Source: Prosthecobacter debontii
GTDB taxonomy: Bacteria > Verrucomicrobiota > Verrucomicrobiia > Verrucomicrobiales > Verrucomicrobiaceae
Length of the DNA stretch: 64,000 bases
Direction of reading: 5' to 3'
Assembly (NCBI RefSeq): GCF_900167535.1
Contig: NZ_FUYE01000009.1
Coordinates: 186,001-250,000 of the forward strand
Within the stretch, counting starts at the first letter, position 1. Every line of letters starts with the position of its first letter. Below are positions 38,101 through 49,508 of this stretch, piece by piece. The position numbers and the translations under genes are program-made. The notes below the pieces were generated by a model, which had not been told where the DNA came from, ran no database searches, and saw only the letters and a list, made by a program, of their open reading frames with translations.

Positions 38101-40187
38101 CCCGTGCCCAGAACGACCACCTCCGTGGGAGATGTCGGACCGTCAAGCCCGTTGGCAGTGGTGCGAATGGTTACCGACGGGTTACTAATCTCCCTCAAGC
38201 TCTGTGAGGCCACGAAGTAAACCTTGGATTGATAACCGACGAAATTGGTCGGTGAGGACGAGTTACCCCCAGCACCGATATTGGCAATCAAAGTGGCAAT
38301 CCCGGTGGCTGGATCAGCGACCCACGGTTCTACCCCGATGCTGTCATCGCTTTCGTCAGTGCCTCTGGCGGCAAAATAGAGCAATCCGTTGATGCTGGCG
38401 AGGTGTTCGGGATTGCTCGCTCCCGTACTATGAATCTCGCTGTCATCGCTTTTCTTAACGAGCACTGTTCCGCCTTCAGTGCCGTCTGTGAGCCACAGCT
38501 CACGATTCGCACCCGTATCATCCGCAGTGAAGAATACTTTATCGTCAACGGGCGTGATGAGTTGAGGCTCTGAACTTTCACTCCCGGGCCGGATATCCTT
38601 GATCAAACTCGTGCCTTCTTCGCTTCCATCCGTTTTCCAGAGTTCTTCTCCCTGGACTCCGTCAGTCGCTGAGAAGTAGGCTTCTTCAGCATTCACGACC
38701 CGAAGCTCTTTGGGGGATGAACCTGCATTGCCTGTTTGGAAGGCCTTGACCCGATTTGTTGCATTCGCATTTTCGCCGTCCGTGACCCAAAGTTCGGTGA
38801 CGTAAGCTTGGTCTGTTTCAACCGGAGTTTTTAAGAGGAAATAGAGCAAGCCTCCGATTTCAGTGAAGTGTGAAGCCGTGGCACCCACGTCAAATTGTTT
38901 GATCTGTTTGATACTGCCAGTGGGCGCTGGACAATTGTATAAAAAGAGGTTTCCCGCAGAATTAACGGCGGTGAAAACAAGCTTGCTGCCAAAGGGGGTG
39001 AGGTTGCTTGGATTCGAATCGGATTCCCCTGCCGCATTATTGATATCTGTGACGCGTGTGGCGTCGGTGGTCCGACCGGTGCTACGAAATAGTTCTATAC
39101 CGGTGCCATCATTGGCGGTGAAAAAGAGAGTATTATCAACAACCGTGAGATCACCAGGATTTGAACCGATGCCGTTGCCTCCGCGAATGTCTTTGATCAA
39201 TTCCGTCTTGCCCGCCAAGCCCGTAATCCCATCACTCCTCCAGAGTTCTCGCCCGTTCGTGCCGTCATTGGCCGAGAAATAGATGTAAGTTCCCGCCTGT
39301 GAGCCGGCCACGGTCATGACTGCTAGCGACTGAGGGGATGAACTGGCCGTGCCGGGAATGAGATCTTTGACAATCTGGGCTCCCGTGGCCGTGCCGTCGG
39401 TCACCCACAGCTCAGCCCCTTCGACGCCGACTGTATCGGCCACGAAATAAATCTTGCCGTTCATGCCCGTGAATTCCGGGTCGAGGTTAAGAAACGGGGT
39501 GTCACTGCCTGGCCGAATGTCTTGAAGAAGAGAAGCTCCGTTGACTCCGTCGGTTTTCCAAATCTCCCGTCCGCGGTTCCCGTCAGTTGCCGTAAAATAC
39601 AGGGTGTTGCCGAACGCAAAAAAGTGGTTAACGGCTGATCCTAGGCCGTTCGCCTCGTTAATGTTTTGGACTTGGACGGTCCCCGCTGTCGTTCCGTTGG
39701 AGCGCCAGAGTTCACGGCCGAAGCCATTGCTAAACCCTTCGAAAAAGAGATTCCCATTGAACGAGGTCAATCGATCCGGGCCATTGTTCGTCGTGAACTC
39801 CATGAGCTTTGTCGTGCCACTGAACTGGCCATCGGTCACCCAGAGGCTCGGCTTGTTGCTTGGTTGCGTCGTGGTGAAGTAAACACGATTACCGACGGTG
39901 GTCAGGGATACAGGTGCCGAGCCATTTGAACCTGTCACAATATCACGAACTTGGGTCGTGCCTCCTTCTGTGCCATCACTGCGCCAGATCTCGGAGCCGC
40001 TTAAGGGATCATCAATGGCAATGATCAGGATTTCACCTGAACCAGGGTTCACCTTGACCATGGATTTAGCTGAATTGTTGGCGGCAGGAGGCTGCGTATT
40101 GATGTCGGCAACCTGCCCAAATCCTGGCTGTGAATGGAACAGAGCCAGAGCTGCGAAGGCCGACATGAATAAGTGGGTTTTTTTCAT
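35118..40187 (-). CDS. Giant secreted ELWxxDGT-repeat protein with choice-of-anchor D and Ig-like domains
   Basis: A 1689-residue exported protein. I use ATG 40187 (MKKTHLFMSAFAALALFHSQ), which starts the signal peptide, rather than a GTG four codons upstream. Residues about 40-930 are well over ten repeats of the ELWxxDGT type (ELWRSDGT, ELWVTDGT, ELWKTDGS) alternating with LYFTAxDG, the repeat known as TIGR04534. One choice-of-anchor D domain (about 940-1045, SNDSDENPF), two Ig-like domains (QWIKDG) and a putative-Ig module (FLPPGLKLNAKTGEITG) follow. The final 400 residues match the C-terminal module of the 12905-18919 protein. Probably a surface-associated propeller/adhesin; no catalytic residues recognised. 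Confidence 0.88.
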   Translation of the reverse strand: MKKTHLFMSAFAALALFHSQPGFGQVADINTQPPAANNSAKSMVKVNPGSGEILIIAIDDPLSGSEIWRSDGTEGGTTQVRDIVTGSNGSAPVSLTTVGNRVYFTTTQPSNKPSLWVTDGQFSGTTKLMEFTTNNGPDRLTSFNGNLFFEGFSNGFGRELWRSNGTTAGTVQVQNINEANGLGSAVNHFFAFGNTLYFTATDGNRGREIWKTDGVNGASLLQDIRPGSDTPFLNLDPEFTGMNGKIYFVADTVGVEGAELWVTDGTATGAQIVKDLIPGTASSSPQSLAVMTVAGSQAGTYIYFSANDGTNGRELWRSDGITGLAGKTELIKDIRGGNGIGSNPGDLTVVDNTLFFTANDGTGIELFRSTGRTTDATRVTDINNAAGESDSNPSNLTPFGSKLVFTAVNSAGNLFLYNCPAPTGSIKQIKQFDVGATASHFTEIGGLLYFLLKTPVETDQAYVTELWVTDGENANATNRVKAFQTGNAGSSPKELRVVNAEEAYFSATDGVQGEELWKTDGSEEGTSLIKDIRPGSESSEPQLITPVDDKVFFTADDTGANRELWLTDGTEGGTVLVKKSDDSEIHSTGASNPEHLASINGLLYFAARGTDESDDSIGVEPWVADPATGIATLIANIGAGGNSSSPTNFVGYQSKVYFVASQSLREISNPSVTIRTTANGLDGPTSPTEVVVLGTGSSSALILNGNSSKGKELWKSNGTSAGTQIIDINPNSSSDPQELTVVGSFVYFSANNGTTGRELWRLGGTSATAAIVKDIVAGSGSSNPEDLIEVGGKLFFTADDGKNGRELWVSSGAAGNTIMVKNIRPGIESSNISNMRNVDGILCFSADDGVNGNEVWISDGTAAGTTMLGNIAPSSASSNPANFSAFKNQMLFSAADLETGDELRMVFIGSDIEVRRKIENAVLAINDTLDLGSVSIEYKKPVVSATLTITITNTGLNTLTGIKPLISGVNAAEFTLGSKIPATLSSGATSELILKFTPKEGGPRSATLSILSNDSDENPFVLQLAGTGDKDPTITNHPESLMVKVGQPATFEAEATGTLPLLPNWKKGSSTLKTETGETLTIPSVTIKDGGAYSYFVKGPLLTALSNAAELGVVEDFSPALVSVQGLGKSAVFKVNASGNQLTYQWIKDGVTELTESTKFVGTRAKVLTIKGLTADDTGLYTCRVTNPGGSQSGASTQLNVYGETPIVLSAQDMPDGVVGGIYEHTIKIDPDPFKAALTYRAKFLPPGLKLNAKTGEITGRPTKDGDYAVELYAKNTEGEGSYVVSPSVNIEPFPSGVEGIYAGTIAHNAVLNGNLGGRLDATITKTGAVSGSVMLGITKLAFKGAINVFRDSENRNPTAEFDLKPSAKTGLPSVIKLVIEIDRETGLLTNVSKLSAGGEEALIEGWRKLDLVTAAAYDGAYNFGLKLGDPEQQHVDYEDLIPQGWSFGTFKSAKGALKIAGRTADGDKITCASFVGVGGKVVFYQTMYKPLPGSIVGSLTIDPQDTDGEEAATDNTLTGQVQWVKPADSKSKTRTYVAGFGMPSMEVDSPVPLDARGAIYVKPTGLVLGLTEPGDLQLSFTFGGLTDNSADATIALNTGNKLTQDPDTTTATKLASVNASTGALSGSFALGTGATARKSSFFGQLITDGGVEKGIGFFTLPQEPGEGETLKTSPIFAGHVELKPAELP

Positions 40188-40364
40188 GGTTGTAAACACA
40201 GCGTATGGACACGCGGCTTCGAAGGCAATCCTAAAATGTCGGAAGCTCAGTGTATGTTAGGCCGATCGAGGGGCGGTTAGACGGTGGTTGGGGTAAATCA
40301 CCGCTACCTCTCTCTGCCCTTGCCGGAGACACGATCCTCGTCCATAAACCCCGCCCCAATTATT

Positions 40365-41471
40365 ATGAGTCGCACGTTTAAACTCGCAGTCCTCCCCGGT
40401 GACGGCATTGGCCCTGAAGTCATGGCTGAGGCTATTCATGTTCTCGATACCCTGTCTGCTAAGGCGGATTTTAAGTTCGAGTATAACCGCCAACTCGTCG
40501 GCGGTGCTGCCATCGACGCTGTGGGCAAGGCCTTGCCTGCGGAAACGGTCGCTGCCTGTGAAGCGAGCGACGCGATTTTGTTCGGCTCTGTCGGTGGTCC
40601 GAAGTGGGAAAAGCTGCCCCCCAATGAGCAGCCTGAGCGCGGTGCTCTTCTGCCTCTGCGTAAGCACTTCGGTCTTTTCGCCAATCTGCGCCCAGGGATT
40701 TGTTACCCTGCGCTGACCGCTTCCTCTCCCATTCGGCCTGATCTGGTGGAGGGTGGTTTCGACGTGCTTTGCGTACGCGAGTTGACGGGTGGTCTTTACT
40801 TCGGTCAGCCGAAGAGCCGCACCGAGTTGGCGGATGGTGACATCGAGGTCATCGACACGATGGTTTATAAGAAGAGCGAAATCGAGCGCATTGCTCACGT
40901 CGCCTTCAAGGCCGCTCAGCTTCGTCGTAAACAGGTGGTGTCTGTCGATAAGGCCAACGTTCTCACGAACAGTGTGCTGTGGCGGGAAACGATGGTGGAA
41001 ATCGCCAAGCAGTATCCCGATGTCACACTCTCTCATCTGTATGTGGACAATGCGGCCATGCAGCTCATCAAGGCTCCTCGCAGCTTTGACGTGATGGTGA
41101 CAGAAAACCTCTTTGGCGATATCCTCAGTGATGAGATGGCCATGATCTGCGGCAGCCTCGGCATGCTGGCCAGCGCCAGCTTGGGTAAGCCGAAAGGTGA
41201 TGGTCTTTACTTCGGTCTCTTTGAGCCAAGCGGCGGCACCGCTCCCGACATCGCGGGACAAGGCATTGCGAATCCGATCGCTCAGATTCTTTCCGCAGCT
41301 CTTCTCCTGCGCTTCTCTCTGGGGATGGAGAAAGAAGCCGTCGCGATTGAAAATGCGGTGCGCAAAGTCATCGAAGACGGTCTGCGCACGGGTGATATCT
41401 ACACCGGTGTCGAAGGCACCCGTAAAGTGGGCACTCGCGAAATCGGTGCGGCCATTGCAGCAGCTTTGTAA
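40365..41471 (+). CDS. leuB: 3-isopropylmalate dehydrogenase
   Basis: A 368-residue LeuB, which oxidises and decarboxylates 3-isopropylmalate to 2-ketoisocaproate with NAD in leucine synthesis. ATG 40365 ([20 protein letters not shown]) is the family start. Also visible are GGPKWEKLP, the substrate arginines in [29 protein letters not shown], the KANVL lysine region, the metal-binding aspartates in [12 protein letters not shown] and [13 protein letters not shown], and the NAD loop [19 protein letters not shown]. Single gene, followed by a terminator; no other leu genes nearby. Confidence 0.97.
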   Translation: MSRTFKLAVLPGDGIGPEVMAEAIHVLDTLSAKADFKFEYNRQLVGGAAIDAVGKALPAETVAACEASDAILFGSVGGPKWEKLPPNEQPERGALLPLRKHFGLFANLRPGICYPALTASSPIRPDLVEGGFDVLCVRELTGGLYFGQPKSRTELADGDIEVIDTMVYKKSEIERIAHVAFKAAQLRRKQVVSVDKANVLTNSVLWRETMVEIAKQYPDVTLSHLYVDNAAMQLIKAPRSFDVMVTENLFGDILSDEMAMICGSLGMLASASLGKPKGDGLYFGLFEPSGGTAPDIAGQGIANPIAQILSAALLLRFSLGMEKEAVAIENAVRKVIEDGLRTGDIYTGVEGTRKVGTREIGAAIAAAL

Positions 41472-41501
41472 TTCTTGCGGCCTCAAAACGCCTGACGCTT
41501 T

Positions 41502-41533
41502 AACGGGGGACCTGATCGGGTTCCCCGTTTTGG
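41502..41533 (+). terminator. Intrinsic terminator of leuB
   Basis: Nine-bp stem AACGGGGGA (41502-41510) / TTCCCCGTT (41521-41529) with one G-T pair, loop of ten, then a short T tract. Confidence 0.75.
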
Positions 41534-41611
41534 TTGGAGACGAACCTGAGTGAGGCGGTGGAATCACCTTGCGCGAGTTGCATGCCGCGTTTCCTCTGTG
41601 CGCATCATCGT

Positions 41612-42196
41612 ATGACTGATTGGGAAAGTTGTTATGTCGAAGGACACACCCCCTGGGATAAAGGTATCCCATCGCCCCCCTTAACAGCCTGGGTGGGGAA
41701 ATATCGACCTGAGGGAAAGGCACTCGTTCCAGGATGTGGCATCGGCCATGATGTGGTGATGCTGGCGCAGGCGGGGATGGATGCTCATGGGGTGGACATT
41801 GCGACGACCGCAGTGCAGCGCGCTCAGGCAACGCATCCTGATCATGCCGCACGTTTTCATTTGGGGGACCTCTTTGCGCTGCCACAGTGGCGGGCTTCAT
41901 TCGACTATGTCTTCGAGCACACATGCTTGTGTGCACTGCCACCGTCGATGCGTCAGGATTATGTGCGTGCGGTGCATGCGCTGCTGAAGCCCGGTGGTTT
42001 GTTGGTGGGCGTATGGTTTATCAATCCGGACATGGAGCCTGGAGAAAGTGGCCCGCCCTTTGGGTTGCCTGTGCCTGAGCTGGATCAGCTTTTTTTCAGT
42101 TCTGAGTGGACGGTGATTGAGGATTATGTGCCTGAGTCGGCTTATGAGGGACGTGCAGGACGTGAACGTTTGCGTGTGTTACGGAAGCAATCGTGA
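41612..42196 (+). CDS. Thiopurine-methyltransferase-like SAM methyltransferase
   Basis: A 194-residue methyltransferase of the TPMT type. ATG 41612 (MTDWESCYVEGHTPWDKGIP) gives the usual WDKGIPSPPLTAWV entry; an ATG ten codons upstream is possible. LVPGCGIGHDVVMLAQAG is SAM motif I and VDIATTAVQRA the acidic motif. FDYVFEHTCLCALPP matches the TPMT-family motif found in bacterial enzymes that methylate selenium, tellurium, thiol or halide substrates. Substrate unknown. It overlaps alr by one base at its stop (TGATG). Confidence 0.88.
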   Translation: MTDWESCYVEGHTPWDKGIPSPPLTAWVGKYRPEGKALVPGCGIGHDVVMLAQAGMDAHGVDIATTAVQRAQATHPDHAARFHLGDLFALPQWRASFDYVFEHTCLCALPPSMRQDYVRAVHALLKPGGLLVGVWFINPDMEPGESGPPFGLPVPELDQLFFSSEWTVIEDYVPESAYEGRAGRERLRVLRKQS

Positions 42197-43350
42197 TGAG
42201 TCCTCCCGCGACGATCTTTGCTGACGAAGAAGCCGTTAGGCCCACGCATGTGGAGGTGGATCTCACGACGCTGGCGGAAAACCTCGCAGCGATCCGCACG
42301 CATGTGGCAGGAGCCAAGGTCATGACCATTTTAAAAGCCAATGCGTATGGACATGGCTTGGTGCCGGTGGCTCAGCACATGGTCCGATGTGGAGCAGACT
42401 ATTTAGGCGTGGCCTTTTTGGAGGAGGGCATTCTTCTTCGGCGGGAAGGCATCACGACGCCCATTCTGGTGCTAGGCGGGATAGCCGGGGAGCAGATTCC
42501 ACTCTTTCTTAAATACAACCTGACGCTGACAGCGCCATCCGTGGAAAAGCTGCGCCTCATTGATGAAGTGGCTTCCATGCTTGGGGAGCGTGCGCGTGTG
42601 CATCTGAAAGTGGATACCGGCATGGAGCGCATCGGCATCCACTATTACAATGCGGAGACGCTGCTGGAGGCGGCACTGAGTTGTCAGCACGTGGAGGTGG
42701 AAGGCATTTTTTCTCACTTTGCTAATGCCGACGCTGAGGATCTCGGTCACGCGCGTTTGCAGGTGGAGCGCTTTCAGGAAGTGCTGTCTTTTTATGAGCG
42801 GCGCAGCTTACCCACGCCGATGCGGCACATGGCCAACAGTGCAGGAATCCTGCAACTCCCCGAGAGTCATTTCGATCTCGTTCGCCCTGGCATCCTGTTG
42901 TATGGAGTTTACCCCAGCCAAGAATGCTTGCGCACCATCACGGTGAAACCGGCACTGACATGGAAAAGCCGAGTGGCTTATTTTAAAGTGGTCCAGGCCG
43001 GGCATCCGGTAAGCTACGGCTCGACTTGGCAGAGTGATCATCCGGTGCGCATGATCACCGTGCCTGTGGGTTACGGTGATGGATATTTTCGAGCGCTTTC
43101 CAGCAAGTCGGAAGTGATCGTGCGTGGTCAGCGTTACCCTGTCGTGGGGCGGGTCTGCATGGATCAACTCATGGTGAATCTGGAGCAAGGCACCGCATAC
43201 AATGGCGATGAGGTTGTTTTGCTTGGTAGCTCAGGCGGGCAATGTATCTCCGCTGAGGAAATCGCCTCGTGGGCTGGCACCATCCCGTATGAAGTGCTGA
43301 CCAATATCAACACACGGGTTCCGCGACTCTACCGCAGTGAAGATGCGTGA
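42196..43350 (+). CDS. alr: Alanine racemase
   Basis: A 384-residue PLP enzyme that makes D-alanine for peptidoglycan. MTILKANAYGHGLVPVA holds the PLP-binding lysine in KANAYGHG. VKPALTWKSRV and GHPVSYGSTW carry the second-subunit catalytic tyrosine region. YGDGYFRALSSKSEVIVRG and VCMDQLMVNL are further family motifs. ATG 42196 overlaps the upstream stop; a GTG one codon earlier is also usable. Probably co-transcribed with the methyltransferase gene, though they have no known functional tie. Confidence 0.96.
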   Translation: MSPPATIFADEEAVRPTHVEVDLTTLAENLAAIRTHVAGAKVMTILKANAYGHGLVPVAQHMVRCGADYLGVAFLEEGILLRREGITTPILVLGGIAGEQIPLFLKYNLTLTAPSVEKLRLIDEVASMLGERARVHLKVDTGMERIGIHYYNAETLLEAALSCQHVEVEGIFSHFANADAEDLGHARLQVERFQEVLSFYERRSLPTPMRHMANSAGILQLPESHFDLVRPGILLYGVYPSQECLRTITVKPALTWKSRVAYFKVVQAGHPVSYGSTWQSDHPVRMITVPVGYGDGYFRALSSKSEVIVRGQRYPVVGRVCMDQLMVNLEQGTAYNGDEVVLLGSSGGQCISAEEIASWAGTIPYEVLTNINTRVPRLYRSEDA

Positions 43351-43365
43351 TGAAAGGAAAATAAA

Positions 43366-43397
43366 AAACGCCGCCAAGATGAACTCAGGCGGCGTTT
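43366..43397. terminator. Bidirectional intrinsic terminator between alr and the pseudopilin gene
   Basis: Ten-bp stem AAACGCCGCC (43366-43375) / GGCGGCGTTT (43388-43397) with a 12-nt loop, between convergent genes. The A tract at its left base gives a T tract for the minus-strand gene. Confidence 0.8.
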
Positions 43398-43424
43398 GAA
43401 AGGGGCTGAAGTTTTTAACAAGGC

Positions 43425-44069
43425 TCAGCGCCAGGAGACGATATCGTCTTTGGTGAACTCTTGGCGGTCTGGACCGAAGCTGTAGATGGCAGAGGTGCTG
43501 TTGAGATATTCGGGAGCATCGGTGGAGATGCGCTGATCGTTGTTGGATTTGTCAGGATTCTGAATGCGATTGTCGTAGTTGGTATCCAGCAGGACTTTGT
43601 AAGGTAGCCCCCAAGTATCCACGAGCTGCACAGGCGTTCCGTCATTGGCGCCGCCGCTCGGATCAATGATTCCAAACAGATTGTTTTTTGCCGAGGGGAG
43701 ATCAATGAATTTGATGGCCTTAGGATTCATGTTTGTGGAGGCTCCGCTGGAATCGACATTCGCAGTCAGGATGTTGACCATCGGCTGAGATGTGCCGTCG
43801 GTCAGGAATGGTTCAATGTCTGAATCACCTCCACCCAGATCATCGGGGTTGATGGGGAACCGATTGTATTCCGTGCGATAGTGACCGATGGCGACCTGAA
43901 GATCTTTCAGGACGGTTTTGATCTTCAGATCTTGAGCACGCTTCATCACCAAGTTGGTGGCTGGAACCGCGAGAGAAACGAGGATGGCGATGATGACGAT
44001 TACGACGAGCAACTCGATCAGAGTGAAGCCGCGGCGGAGGAGAGATAGACTAAGGGGGGGCGTTTTCAT
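43425..44069 (-). CDS. Type II secretion/type IV pilin-like prepilin (GspG-type)
   Basis: A 214-residue pseudopilin. LRRGFTLIELLVVIVIIAIL is the class III signal: the prepilin peptidase cuts after RRG and methylates the Phe, with Glu at +5. The helix continues into AVPATNLVMKRAQDLKIKTV. The globular part has the GspG-like YNRFPINPDDLGGGDSD and a VDTWGLPYKVLLDTNYD segment. Verrucomicrobia carry many orphan genes of this kind, so it need not belong to a complete secretion system; no gsp or pil genes are adjacent. It is divergent from ppdK across about 310 bp. Confidence 0.9.
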   Translation of the reverse strand: MKTPPLSLSLLRRGFTLIELLVVIVIIAILVSLAVPATNLVMKRAQDLKIKTVLKDLQVAIGHYRTEYNRFPINPDDLGGGDSDIEPFLTDGTSQPMVNILTANVDSSGASTNMNPKAIKFIDLPSAKNNLFGIIDPSGGANDGTPVQLVDTWGLPYKVLLDTNYDNRIQNPDKSNNDQRISTDAPEYLNSTSAIYSFGPDRQEFTKDDIVSWR

Positions 44070-44281
44070 GGAATAAAAAGTTGGTGGTGGCGATCAACGG
44101 TTGGCGCTCGCGATCAGTCGCGAAAAGCCTCGGTGGATGTTTTTATGTTAAATCAAAAACGCGTTCGCCCGTCAATAAGTCATCCATCAAAGACGTGTGT
44201 TTGGGCGCTCAGACATGACACGTTTGGCGTTATGCTCGGATCAATTGCACGTCAGTCCGCGCGTCGCTCTCCAACTTTTCA

Positions 44282-44309
44282 TTGTCAACTAATGCTTGCA
44301 TCCTATAAT
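44282..44309 (+). promoter_or_regulatory. Sigma-70-type promoter of ppdK
   Basis: TTGTCA (44282-44287), 16-bp spacer, TATAAT (44304-44309). The predicted transcript start near 44316 leaves a leader of about 64 nt. The leader ends in the A/C-rich sequence AAAGAACAACAACCTCT just before ATG 44380, without a clear Shine-Dalgarno. The remainder of 44070-44281 shows no gene. Confidence 0.7.
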
Positions 44310-44379
44310 CGCACGACAATTATCGGCGCTCAGTCAGTTTATCTAACCCCTAAAGACCCGATAAAGAACAACAACCTCT

Positions 44380-47412
<3,033 letters not shown>

Positions 47413-47462
47413 TTGGAAGAGTCTCCCTGAGACTCCTCACCACGGCGAAGTGATTCGCTTTC

Positions 47463-47498
47463 AAAAGCCCTGCGAGGAAATACCTCGCAGGGCTTTTT
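47463..47498 (+). terminator. Intrinsic terminator of ppdK
   Basis: Fifteen-bp perfect stem AAAAGCCCTGCGAGG (47463-47477) / CCTCGCAGGGCTTTT (47483-47497), loop AAATA, then T. Confidence 0.94.
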
Positions 47499-47971
47499 GT
47501 TGTTTTGATTCTGGGGCTCGGTCGATGGAGGAAAGCTGCGAGATCTAACCCAGCGTCACGTGGCGCAGCGAATCCCAACCGGAATAGGTAGAAACCGCCT
47601 CCAGGCTCTCTGCTGATGAGCTGTAGGAATGCCCGCTCACGATCAGAGTTTGGAGACCCGGCTCAAGGCGGGAAGGGGGGAGCGCTTTGAAAGGTCAGCG
47701 ATTCCGGTGGAAGTTGGGGATCCGACCCGACGGAGCCTATCGCGGAGCGCCGTCGATCTCTGGAAGGAGCTTAACCCAAGGCAAGCCATGCCGTAATTTT
47801 GCGAGCGCTTTCCATTATTTTGTTTGGAAAGCTCAATGAATACCGATAATCTCTAGCTTATCGTAGAGCTTCAACGAGGGATAGAGTGACTCAGCACCGA
47901 GTTTTCGTGCAGCTTGGGATCATTCTTGCTAACAGCCATCTCAGCCATATTTGCCCCAACCTCTCGTTTCC
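47499..47971. other. Long non-coding upstream region of the tubulin operon
   Basis: About 470 bp with no open frame I can support on either strand and no tRNA-like fold recognised. The first two thirds are GC-rich and may hold decayed intergenic repeats (for example GAGACCCGGCTCAAGGCGGG near 47657). From about 47800 it becomes AT-rich toward the btubA promoter. Confidence 0.5.
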
Positions 47972-48005
47972 GAGAACATTTCTTGCAAATATTCTCATTT
48001 ATAAT
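47972..48005 (+). promoter_or_regulatory. btub operon promoter: inverted repeat plus -10 box
   Basis: Inverted repeat GAGAACATTT (47972-47981), CTTGC, AAATATTCTC (47987-47996), matching at 9 of 10 pairs. It is followed by TATAAT at 48000-48005. The -35 position (about 47977-47982) lies inside the left arm and is a poor match to TTGACA, so expression may need an activator or be blocked by a repressor at the repeat. The predicted transcript start is about 22 bases before the btubA ATG. Confidence 0.6.
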
Positions 48006-48033
48006 AGAAACCGTTGAAATTTAAAGCCGCTTA

Positions 48034-49446
48034 ATGAAGGTTAATAACACCATTGTCGTCTCCATCGGCCAAGCTGGTAATCAGATTGCCGCTTCGTTTT
48101 GGAAAACCATCTGTCAGGAACACGGGATCGATCCCCTCACGGGTCAGACCGCAGGAGGAGCGACGCCACGTGGAAATTGGAGTGCTTTCTTTTCGAGCCT
48201 TGGCGACTCTGGAGGCGGTAGCTTCGTGCCAAGAGCGGTGATGGTGGATTTGGAGCCCAGCGTCATCAATCAAGTGAAGTCCACCAGTGGGTCTTTGTTT
48301 AACCCGGCGAATTTGATCTCGCGCACGGAAGGTGCGGGGGGAAACTTCGCCGTGGGGTATCTCGGAGCCGGCCGTGAGGTGCTGCCTGAGGTCATGAGCC
48401 GCTTGGACTTCGAGATCGATAAGTGTGACAATGTCGGCGGCATCATTGTGCTGCATGCCATCGGCGGCGGTTCCGGCTCAGGGTTGGGCTGCTTGCTCAT
48501 CGAGTCTTTGAAGGAAAAGTATCCTGAATATCCGGTGTTGAGCTGCGCGGTATTGCCCTCGCCGCAGGTCTCCTCCGTGGTGACGGAGCCCTACAATACG
48601 GTCTTTGCCCTCAACACGCTGCGCCGTGCTGCCGATGCGTGTTTGATCTTTGATAACGAGGCCCTGTTTGATTTGGCCCACCGTAAGTGGAACATCGAAA
48701 GCCCGACGGTGGATGACCTGAACCTGCTCATTACCGAGGCCTTGGCGGGCATCACGGCGTCCATGCGTTTCAGCGGTTTCTTGACGGTGGAAATCAGTCT
48801 GCGTGAGCTGCTCACCAATCTGGTGCCGCAGCCCTCTCTGCACTTCCTGATGTGCGCCTTCGCCCCGCTGACGGCTCCTGACCGGAGCAAGTTCGAGGAG
48901 ATGGGCATCGAGGATATGATCAGATCTCTCTTCGATAACGACTCGGTTTACGCCGCATGTTCACCCATGGAAGGCCGTTTCCTTAGCACCGCGGTTCTGT
49001 ATCGCGGCATCATGGAGGATAAGCCGCTGGCAGATGCTGCGCTCGCGGCGATGCGTGAGAAGCTGCCGCTGACTTACTGGATCCCGACCGCTTTCAAAAT
49101 TGGTTATGTGGAGCAGTCCGGTATTTCTCACCGGAAGAGCATGGTGCTGCTGGCGAACAACACGGAGATTGCCCGCGTGCTGGATCGGATCTGCCACAAC
49201 TTTGACAAGCTCTGGCAGCGCAAAGCCTTTGCCAATTGGTATCTGAACGAGGGCATGTCCGAAGAGCAGATCAATGGCCTTCGAGCCTCGGCTCAGGAGT
49301 TGATCCAGAGCTACCAAGTGGCGGAAGAAAGCGGGGCCAAAGCGAAGATCCAAGACGTGTCTGGGGAGACGGTTTCCCGTTCCAGTTCCATGGATGACCC
49401 ACGCAGCACCATGAGCTTGCGCGATCTGGTAGAGCGCCGTCGCTGA
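48034..49446 (+). CDS. btubA: Bacterial tubulin BtubA
   Basis: A 470-residue tubulin-family GTPase that co-polymerises with BtubB into bacterial mini-microtubules. The T1 loop is VSIGQAGNQIAASFW, the T4 signature HAIGGGSGSGLG (about residues 142-153) and the T7 region SLRELLTNLVPQPSLHF, with Glu four residues before NLVP as in alpha-tubulin, consistent with GTPase activation of the partner. The serine in GGGSGSG replaces the usual threonine of the tubulin signature. The C-terminus (MSLRDLVERRR) is basic and lacks the acidic eukaryotic tail. The close match along its length to the BtubA of Prosthecobacter that I remember makes the assignment firm. No clear Shine-Dalgarno precedes the ATG. First gene of the operon. 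Confidence 0.98.
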   Translation: MKVNNTIVVSIGQAGNQIAASFWKTICQEHGIDPLTGQTAGGATPRGNWSAFFSSLGDSGGGSFVPRAVMVDLEPSVINQVKSTSGSLFNPANLISRTEGAGGNFAVGYLGAGREVLPEVMSRLDFEIDKCDNVGGIIVLHAIGGGSGSGLGCLLIESLKEKYPEYPVLSCAVLPSPQVSSVVTEPYNTVFALNTLRRAADACLIFDNEALFDLAHRKWNIESPTVDDLNLLITEALAGITASMRFSGFLTVEISLRELLTNLVPQPSLHFLMCAFAPLTAPDRSKFEEMGIEDMIRSLFDNDSVYAACSPMEGRFLSTAVLYRGIMEDKPLADAALAAMREKLPLTYWIPTAFKIGYVEQSGISHRKSMVLLANNTEIARVLDRICHNFDKLWQRKAFANWYLNEGMSEEQINGLRASAQELIQSYQVAEESGAKAKIQDVSGETVSRSSSMDDPRSTMSLRDLVERRR

Positions 49447-49493
49447 TCTGTATCGCCAATCATCAGCATCAATAGATTTCAAAGAACCATCCC

Positions 49494-49508
49494 GGAGGAA
49501 ACATAGTG
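49494..49508 (+). promoter_or_regulatory. Strong ribosome binding site that fixes the GTG start of btubB
   Basis: GGAGG at 49494-49498 is seven bases from GTG 49506. btubA, at the head of the operon, has no comparable site, so BtubB may be initiated more efficiently per transcript. Confidence 0.85.

Noticed and set aside
40257-41942. 561-codon minus-strand open frame opposite leuB and the methyltransferase gene
   Set aside because: It covers two plus-strand genes with clear family motifs; the translation shows shadow composition (many H, R, V) and no motif.
44140-44155. Possible third copy of the sialidase operator (TATGTTAA near the pseudopilin gene)
   Set aside because: Only 8 bases agree and the inverted repeat is not preserved.
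47650-47680. Similarity to the intergenic stretch near 63450-63475 (both with CTCAAGGCG)
   Set aside because: Only about 16 of 22 bases agree by eye; too weak to claim a repeat family.
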